From a virus: a stretch of 64,000 nucleotides of DNA. The first letter of the stretch is position 1; the number at the start of each line of letters is the position of its first letter. The notes beneath the pieces were generated by a model. The model saw nothing but the letters and a program-made list of their open reading frames with translations, searched no databases and was not told the DNA's origin. Location: IMG/VR virus record IMGVR_UViG_3300030339_000003, positions 1 to 64,000 of that record; one strand, written 5' to 3'. Shown here piece after piece: positions 58,008-64,000 of the stretch. The position numbers and the translations under genes are program-made.

Positions 58008-61000
58008 ATGGCTCAAACGCGAAGTATGACACGGGGGAATGACCGTGCACAACTTTCCCAACTTCGGGAAAGTATCACATCTACTAACCCCTTGGCTGCA
58101 GCTACCCTTCGTAATGCTGTTGCGCGAAATGGTCGTGGACCAGAGTCGGACGAATTAACAGCTGGAAGACAACGTAATAACATATACCCGCATAAGTTGG
58201 AGAAGCTGAGTAACATCTTAGCTAACAACATTAATGCGGCTCATGACCTTCGTGCTATTACACCCTACATAGACCGAGCGGAGCTGATTTGGTCGTCTCT
58301 GTTACTTTACCCGAATGGTGAACAAACAGATATTTTACGCTACGACACAAAGAAATCTCGTCACAAAAGTACGGCGATGCATAACGCCCTTATAAAAATC
58401 TGGAAAGATTATTATACAAACGACTATAAAATCGAGGATGAACTCCGAGATATGATAAATGACATATTGTGGAATACAGGTTCCCACATTACGTTGTCCT
58501 TATCTCGTGTAGCAATCGATTATTTGATCAACGGTATGGAAGTGGTTAATCGCGAAGGTAATGAAGCGTTTGATCCAGAAAAAGTTTATCAAGCATCAAA
58601 CGGTAACATGACATATGATGTTAACAAAAAAGGCTTCCGTGCGATTAACAAAGGCATTTATGTTGCCTCTCCTGTAAAGGAAGAAGTCAGCACTTTAAGC
58701 ATTAATGGTTTGGAATCATTCTTAACTCGCAAGCAAGGGACTAACCAAACTGAATTTGATATTTTGGCGGGTTCTAAATTAGCGGGTACGGGCTTTGAAA
58801 TTACAATGACGGATAACCCTGTCATCTTAGCATCCAAGTATATTGAGGATAAACGTAAAACTTTTAACCAGCAGAACTATGCAGGTAATGAATCTTTTTC
58901 GAGCATCATTCAAACTACGGTCAGCAATAACCAACAGCGTTCTATTGCTGAAATGGAAGCTGACGATGGTAAGTCTAACCCAGAAGGGAAACACGCTAAA
59001 GGGCCTAAAGATCCTAAAGCCAAAACACTTAACTTGGATTTGTCTCAGTTGAATTCAATCCAAAATGAGTTATTCCCGAACCGTCGTGCAAGTAGTCAAT
59101 TCGTTCAGTTTGTTAAGCAAGACACCGACCTGGGTGTTGAGAACTACGGCGCACCAATTGAATTTAACGTTCCTTCTACCGCGTGTATTCCGATCCATAT
59201 TAACGGTAACACTAAGAAGAAGAAAGACTACATTCTTTTAATCGACCCAGACACAGGCGAATTCCTAAACTCTGCTCAAGACTATAATTTCTATCAGTCA
59301 CCTAAATCCCAAGATGATAAAATCCGTAATAAGAATCAACAAGGCAGTACTAACTCCTTGATTGATAATTTACGTACTTTGCAAGAAGGGAAAGAGTGTC
59401 AGACGGATATGACTGAATTTGCTGAACTCAGTAGCGGTATCGTTATTGAACAGTTTATGAAATCGATTATCAGTGGTCGTGGTGGCTCTATTTCGATTGA
59501 GCTAGATGAAGAAGTTAACAAAATCTTCCTATCTCGTATGTTCCGGGGTCAATCAATTCGTTGTCTGTATGTCCCAGGTGAATGTATTACTTATTCGGCG
59601 TTTAAGTACAGTCGTTTAGGTTTGGGTCAATCGCTCACACAAGCTGCTAAAATGCCTATCGCGCGTTTAGCCGCATTAGACTTGGCAGATGCCATGGCTA
59701 ACATGGAAATGGCTCAGAACACCAACAAAATGCGTGTTGTGATCGATAAGGATGACCCTACGCCAGAAGTCACTATTGCCATGGCTCGTGAGGTCTTCTT
59801 CCGTGCTAACCCACGTTTCTATAACGTGTTGGCTTCAAGTCAGATGTCTATTCCGGTATTAGTTGATGCGTTCAAAGAACTGTCATTAACTATGGAAATC
59901 GATGCGAGTGATAACCCACACTTACCTGTACCATCGGTAGAAATATCGCCAATGGAAAAACAGACATTCCGTCGTGTGGATCCTGAGTCACGCAATGAAG
60001 TGCTGAACAAAATCGCCAACTACTTTATGTTACCTAAGGGTTGGTTGGATGTTGCTGATGAAAACAACAACTTCCAAATTGAAGCATTGACTGAACACCG
60101 TTTAGTTTATAACCAAACCATTAACTGGCAGTTGTTGTTGTGTAAGACAGTAATGGAGCGTGAGATTAAACACGTTAAAGGTAACCGTCCACTTTTAACT
60201 ACTTTAATCCAATGCATCAATGATAATAAAGCACATTGGCAAACCGATTCAAAAGAAGATATTCCGGGTAAGACTGATGCTGAAAAGATTGAATCAATCT
60301 TGGAAGACTTCTTAAACAATCTGTTCTGTAATCTTCCTGTTCCTGCTGCAATGGAAAAAGCAGCTAAGATCAAAGAAGGTTTAGCCGCAACTAAAGAATT
60401 GGTAGATCAGTGGTATGAGTCAAGTGGTAAGTCCGCATTAATGACAAAAGCCATGCAGGCATTGAATGTTTCTGGCATGTATGAAGACTCCGATATGGAA
60501 GGTATGATTAAAGCTTATCTGTACACGCGTGCTCATAAGTTATTGAACATTCCTAGTCCATTTGACGAAGCTGTTGACGACCCTACTAGTGGCGGTATTG
60601 CTGGTGCGGTTGAAAGTATTGCTCTTCAGAATGCGGGCGTCTATAAATTCATTTCTGAATTGGTCCAACGTGATCTTAAAGATCGTACGGACATCGTTAA
60701 GAAAGCATCACCGAAAATTGAGAAGTTGATGACTAAATATCAATCTGTCGATAACAGTGATAATCCTGACGAGAACGCAAATGAATTTGGGGGTGGTGGC
60801 ATGCCACCGGATGAATCAGGTGAACAAACTACTGATGAGAACCTGGAAGAAACCAAAACTACTGACGCAGTTACGACCGATGAAAATGGTGAAGAAACTG
60901 AAACTGAAACCACTACAGATGAAAATGTAGATGATGACGGCGAGCCTAAAGTAAAAGAAGGCGGGGAAGAAGCTGGAGCAGAACCTAAACCAGGTGATGT

Positions 61001-61037
61001 TGCATCTGACGCATCTCAAGTTAAAGATCCATTTTAA
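58008..61037 (+). CDS. Portal-like structural protein (1009 residues)
   Basis: 1009 residues. After a basic N-terminus, the body is helix-rich. The central block (Tyr-Val-Pro-Gly-Glu-Cys, Arg-Leu-Ala-Ala-Leu-Asp-Leu-Ala-Asp-Ala) and the following Pro-Val-Leu-Val-Asp-Ala...Asn-Lys-Ile-Ala-Asn-Tyr-Phe-Met-Leu-Pro-Lys-Gly resemble phage portals, where a helical wing and crown region follow a core. The C-terminal ~85 residues are acidic and Thr/Glu/Asp rich. Size fits a jumbo-phage portal (T4 gp20 is 524, phiKZ portal larger). The assignment is by resemblance and size, not by a clear signature. Confidence 0.62.
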   Translation: MAQTRSMTRGNDRAQLSQLRESITSTNPLAAATLRNAVARNGRGPESDELTAGRQRNNIYPHKLEKLSNILANNINAAHDLRAITPYIDRAELIWSSLLLYPNGEQTDILRYDTKKSRHKSTAMHNALIKIWKDYYTNDYKIEDELRDMINDILWNTGSHITLSLSRVAIDYLINGMEVVNREGNEAFDPEKVYQASNGNMTYDVNKKGFRAINKGIYVASPVKEEVSTLSINGLESFLTRKQGTNQTEFDILAGSKLAGTGFEITMTDNPVILASKYIEDKRKTFNQQNYAGNESFSSIIQTTVSNNQQRSIAEMEADDGKSNPEGKHAKGPKDPKAKTLNLDLSQLNSIQNELFPNRRASSQFVQFVKQDTDLGVENYGAPIEFNVPSTACIPIHINGNTKKKKDYILLIDPDTGEFLNSAQDYNFYQSPKSQDDKIRNKNQQGSTNSLIDNLRTLQEGKECQTDMTEFAELSSGIVIEQFMKSIISGRGGSISIELDEEVNKIFLSRMFRGQSIRCLYVPGECITYSAFKYSRLGLGQSLTQAAKMPIARLAALDLADAMANMEMAQNTNKMRVVIDKDDPTPEVTIAMAREVFFRANPRFYNVLASSQMSIPVLVDAFKELSLTMEIDASDNPHLPVPSVEISPMEKQTFRRVDPESRNEVLNKIANYFMLPKGWLDVADENNNFQIEALTEHRLVYNQTINWQLLLCKTVMEREIKHVKGNRPLLTTLIQCINDNKAHWQTDSKEDIPGKTDAEKIESILEDFLNNLFCNLPVPAAMEKAAKIKEGLAATKELVDQWYESSGKSALMTKAMQALNVSGMYEDSDMEGMIKAYLYTRAHKLLNIPSPFDEAVDDPTSGGIAGAVESIALQNAGVYKFISELVQRDLKDRTDIVKKASPKIEKLMTKYQSVDNSDNPDENANEFGGGGMPPDESGEQTTDENLEETKTTDAVTTDENGEETETETTTDENVDDDGEPKVKEGGEEAGAEPKPGDVASDASQVKDPF

Positions 61038-61057
61038 ACAAAAATAAAAAGACAACT

Positions 61058-61089
61058 TATAACTCCTACCCGCAAGGGTAGGAGTTATA
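61058..61089. terminator. Bidirectional terminator at convergent genes
   Basis: A perfect 13-bp stem (ataactcctaccc / gggtaggagttat) with one further pair and a gcaa loop. The minus-strand read continues AGTTGTCTTTTTATTTTTG, with the U-run displaced by about 7 bases. Confidence 0.8.
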
Positions 61090-61103
61090 GTTTATTATGT
61101 TGT

Positions 61104-63422
61104 TTATCCGTATAACGGATTCAATAATGTACGACGCGGAATGATAGAACGTAAAGTAACTACATTCGGATCATAGACGCTATTAGAAACTAAGAACAGG
61201 CTACCCCCCATATCAAATCGGATAATGATGTTTGTGTCGGTAAGCGTTTTATCTTTCTTATTAAGAACTTTGTCAAGTTCATCCAACAATAAGAACATTT
61301 CTGGTTTGTTACTGCGGCGAACAACAATTGGTTCATTGTTCGTTAAGCCAGGCCCACGTTCGTTGCAGATAGTGATGTAATGATAATTTTTACTTCTATC
61401 CAGTGTCATGTCATATTCTTTTGCTGTGATTGGGTCAGCGCCATCAGGTAGATCTTTAATGGCATCAAACAAACACAACTGCTGAGTAATCACTAATGAT
61501 TCGCCAACACGATTCAGCTTATCATAAATGACTTTATCATTTTTCAGTAACCAACCTTTCAAGTCCTGAACATCTTCAATGATATCTCCTACATCAAGAT
61601 GCGGGCCAGAAATCTCCCGTGGAACATAACCGCAGCTATGAACCAGCCAGTTGTTGAGATCGTTTGTCAGACGATTACGTAAATATGTTTCAAATCTATC
61701 ATCGCCAGGGCTGTCTTGGTCATCAAAGATTGTACCTGCGAGAATGCGTTTGATTTCTTCAATAGCGTTAAAGTATGAACGTTCTTCTAATAATGAATTA
61801 CCTGAGAACAAAATAGGGAGCTTGCGAGCTATCAGGTCACGCTTTTCACGATCTGATACCATATAACGATCTTTGATATTAAAGCTACCCATGAGTGCTA
61901 CAGGACGGTCTGTGTCTTTAGAATATACATTAGCACTGATGATCATACGTTCAATGATTTCTTTAGAATTGGAAGATTCCATTTCATCAGTATCAGTGAT
62001 CACATGATAGTTATAATACGCTTCGCGTAATTGAGCAAACGCATCGTCCACGTTACGCATGTTTTCTTCATCTTTGTCACGGTTGAAGAAAGCTTTAGCA
62101 TCTAATACAGAAACCTTTTCAGTACCTTCCTCGATAATTTCATCTTCTAACAAAGGAATCAGTTTAGTAGGATCAGATAAGATCATTTCTTTATCCACAT
62201 CTTTAAAACGAATTGAACGAGACGTCCAACCAGCAAATGAAGATTCATTATCAAAGTCATATTGCACTAAGCGCACACAACCACTGAATAATGTTTCTTC
62301 TGAACGTTGACTTGGATTTCTTTTTAATACATGTTTAATATATTTCCAGTTGGATTCATCAATGGTAAACCAATTAGACAAACACGTTTTACGGAAATAA
62401 CCTTTGATATTAAACATCTGAACATTATCTGGTTTAATATTTTCCAGATCTTCACGGTAACTACCATTAGGACCATAATACGTTTTAGCATACCCATCAT
62501 TAACAGGTGGCGCCGCATTATAATCAATAGGCTGATGACGTGATGATTGCGCCATACGTAAAGGAATTTCATACAGCTCTTGGTCACCACGGTATTGTGA
62601 CTCAGGACTGTCGATTACTTGAGGCATACCAAATGCTACCAGTTCTGGGAACACTTGAGCACCATTGAGTGAACTTTCTCCTTTATTAGTAAAGTCCATA
62701 CGATCGTACGGAGATTGCTCGTCAAACACAGCCCAGATTGCAGAAGCAATTTCTTTCTTCTGTTGGAACTTAGACAACAGTTGAATGATATCTGGGGTTT
62801 GGTTATATAAATAATGCTTGGCCTTACTAAAGCCATGCAACCAGGCAATAATTTCAATATTTAAAATATTGACGACTGCTATGTCTAATGCATTAAACAT
62901 CTCATTAGGATTGACCGTCATGTTGCCATTCGTTTGGCCTTTCTTTATAATCTCCATCATTAAACGACTGAACCAAAAAGAAGCGTTAGTCATAATGTTG
63001 TTTGAAAAGTCAATGCGCTTTAAAATGAATTGCGCAAATTCTTGTTTGGCTTGAGAGTTCTCATTACCCATACGCCCGTAGTTATTTAAGATCTGATAAA
63101 AACGGGAATGGAAGCGACCTATACGTGATATCTTAGCTTCTTCTAAGAAAGCAATACCATAACGCGCTGCGTGATCGCGATAATAGTTGGTAGTCTCTTT
63201 TGAATTAGCACCACGAGCTTCTTCCAATTGCTGAAGAGTTACGTCTTCATACATATTGTTATATTGTGGATCGTACTCGATAGTTTGCTGCGCCGTGCGA
63301 CGCAGCTCACCACGTAGAGCATTGGTGTAACTATTTTGTTGGGCCATTCCTTGACCCGGTTCGGCACCCGCTCCCGCATTTGGCTGACCAACTGTTGCGG
63401 TGTATTTATTAGGAGCTAACAT
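61104..63422 (-). CDS. Large virion structural protein (772 residues)
   Basis: 772 residues. The first 35 are Ala/Gly/Gln-rich and flexible. The rest is mainly helical, highly charged, with Tyr/Asn-rich loops and no enzyme motif. It lies 7 bases from the last gene and next to the portal-like gene, in line with a capsid, neck or internal head protein. Function unknown. Confidence 0.65.
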   Translation of the reverse strand: MLAPNKYTATVGQPNAGAGAEPGQGMAQQNSYTNALRGELRRTAQQTIEYDPQYNNMYEDVTLQQLEEARGANSKETTNYYRDHAARYGIAFLEEAKISRIGRFHSRFYQILNNYGRMGNENSQAKQEFAQFILKRIDFSNNIMTNASFWFSRLMMEIIKKGQTNGNMTVNPNEMFNALDIAVVNILNIEIIAWLHGFSKAKHYLYNQTPDIIQLLSKFQQKKEIASAIWAVFDEQSPYDRMDFTNKGESSLNGAQVFPELVAFGMPQVIDSPESQYRGDQELYEIPLRMAQSSRHQPIDYNAAPPVNDGYAKTYYGPNGSYREDLENIKPDNVQMFNIKGYFRKTCLSNWFTIDESNWKYIKHVLKRNPSQRSEETLFSGCVRLVQYDFDNESSFAGWTSRSIRFKDVDKEMILSDPTKLIPLLEDEIIEEGTEKVSVLDAKAFFNRDKDEENMRNVDDAFAQLREAYYNYHVITDTDEMESSNSKEIIERMIISANVYSKDTDRPVALMGSFNIKDRYMVSDREKRDLIARKLPILFSGNSLLEERSYFNAIEEIKRILAGTIFDDQDSPGDDRFETYLRNRLTNDLNNWLVHSCGYVPREISGPHLDVGDIIEDVQDLKGWLLKNDKVIYDKLNRVGESLVITQQLCLFDAIKDLPDGADPITAKEYDMTLDRSKNYHYITICNERGPGLTNNEPIVVRRSNKPEMFLLLDELDKVLNKKDKTLTDTNIIIRFDMGGSLFLVSNSVYDPNVVTLRSIIPRRTLLNPLYG

Positions 63423-63428
63423 TATTAA

Positions 63429-64000
63429 TTATTCCTGTGAATCGATGGTTCTTATTTCCCTGAACTTTAATCGCTTCTCCATTGACTCAAGTAACTCAAG
63501 TCTTTCCGGCCGCACCCCTGTCAAATTACCGCTGACGGTGTACACACATGGGGCCAGATAACCACTAGCATTCGGGTAAGGTTTGGTTACACGCTGATAG
63601 CTATTGATAAAGGCTTGTGTTGCGTTGGTCAAATTGGCTGTGTCATGAACATCGAAATCCCCAGACGACTGCTTCCTTTTACCCGTGAATACTTTATGCT
63701 GAGGCATGCAACCCAGCATATATTCCGAAAAAGGATTATCTGTTGGTGTGGGTTCCAATATCATATTCGATATACGCGCGTTATCGATTGACCGCAGCTT
63801 AAAGCTATTATTAGTCAAGAACTGTTTAAGTTTGTGGTAACTTAATTCGGAATTATTTTTGATATAATGTTTAAATTGGTTTGCTAATGTGATCATACAG
63901 TCGAACGTGAATTCCAACGAAGCAAGCTCTTTATGCAACATTGAACTACGATCGGTAGTTTGAACAATTTCAGAACGGTTGGCAATGATGTAGTTGAATA
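63429..64000 (-). CDS. Structural-region protein, 5' end outside window
   Basis: An in-frame ATG at 63941 could start a 170-residue protein, but it has no ribosome site. The frame stays open and codes sensibly from there to base 64000 (Asn-Arg-Ser-Glu-Ile-Val-Gln-Thr-Thr-Asp-Arg-Ser-Ser just before the Met). So this is probably the C-terminal part of a longer gene. The visible part is helical, with Lys-Arg-Lys-Gln-Ser-Ser and a Pro-Asn-Ala-Ser-Gly loop. Unrecognised. Confidence 0.6.
   Translation of the reverse strand, partial: FNYIIANRSEIVQTTDRSSMLHKELASLEFTFDCMITLANQFKHYIKNNSELSYHKLKQFLTNNSFKLRSIDNARISNMILEPTPTDNPFSEYMLGCMPQHKVFTGKRKQSSGDFDVHDTANLTNATQAFINSYQRVTKPYPNASGYLAPCVYTVSGNLTGVRPERLELLESMEKRLKFREIRTIDSQE

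Noticed and set aside
1-64000. tRNA genes, CRISPR arrays, insertion sequences
   Set aside because: No cloverleaf-like segment, regularly spaced repeats or transposase was seen; gaps are too short.
1-64000. phiKZ hallmark genes (RNA polymerase subunits, nuclear shell, tubulin)
   Set aside because: None recognised in this window, so the phiKZ relationship rests on promoter and layout features only.

Overview
The window is a stretch of a large tailed-phage genome (myovirus-like), most probably a jumbo phage of a Gram-negative host. Genes are tightly packed with frequent start/stop overlaps, nearly all on the minus strand. There are no tRNAs and no host housekeeping operons. A baseplate spike, long fibre-like proteins, a portal-like protein, a spanin pair and a DNA/nucleotide metabolism set are all present. 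The Gram-negative host is inferred from the overlapping i-spanin/o-spanin genes. An octamer close to TATATTAC sits before most non-structural transcription units. It resembles the early-promoter element described for phiKZ-type jumbo phages, so a phiKZ-related phage is the favoured inference, but no RNA polymerase, nuclear-shell or tubulin gene lies here to prove it.

Layout. (1) 1-4964: five tandem paralogous virion proteins, probably receptor-binding or tail adhesins; the first is cut by the window edge. (2) 5256-34507: early/middle accessory region, almost all minus strand, divided into transcription units by hairpins and octamer promoters. Recognisable proteins are a metallophosphoesterase, an RNA-ligase-like nucleotidyltransferase, thymidylate synthase with two insertions, a DnaQ-type exonuclease, a BCS1-like AAA ATPase, an Ntn-hydrolase-like protein, an ATP-grasp protein, a 2H phosphoesterase, RNase HI, an NAD+-dependent DNA ligase, a HAD phosphatase and a secreted lytic transglycosylase. 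They are mixed with many small unknown or membrane proteins. A DUF1353 gene is the only plus-strand gene here. (3) 34574-37042: an SbcC/gp46-like ATPase. (4) 37122-64000: late region with the spike, a repeat-built adhesin, four fibre proteins sharing end modules, spanins, a holin-like protein, a RuvC-like nuclease, several structural proteins, a portal-like protein and a further gene cut by the right edge.

How it fits together. The early region supplies dTMP, replication and repair functions, RNA repair and many small host-directed proteins. Units start with an octamer followed at once by an mRNA 5' stem-loop, and mostly end in a strong hairpin, often with a U-run displaced from the stem. The late region supplies tail, host recognition and lysis. 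Short divergent gaps (57981-58007, 50348-50425, 37043-37121) mark strand switches there. No gap longer than about 235 bases lacks a gene; the longest (5022-5255 and 24925-25126) hold hairpins and probable regulatory sequence.
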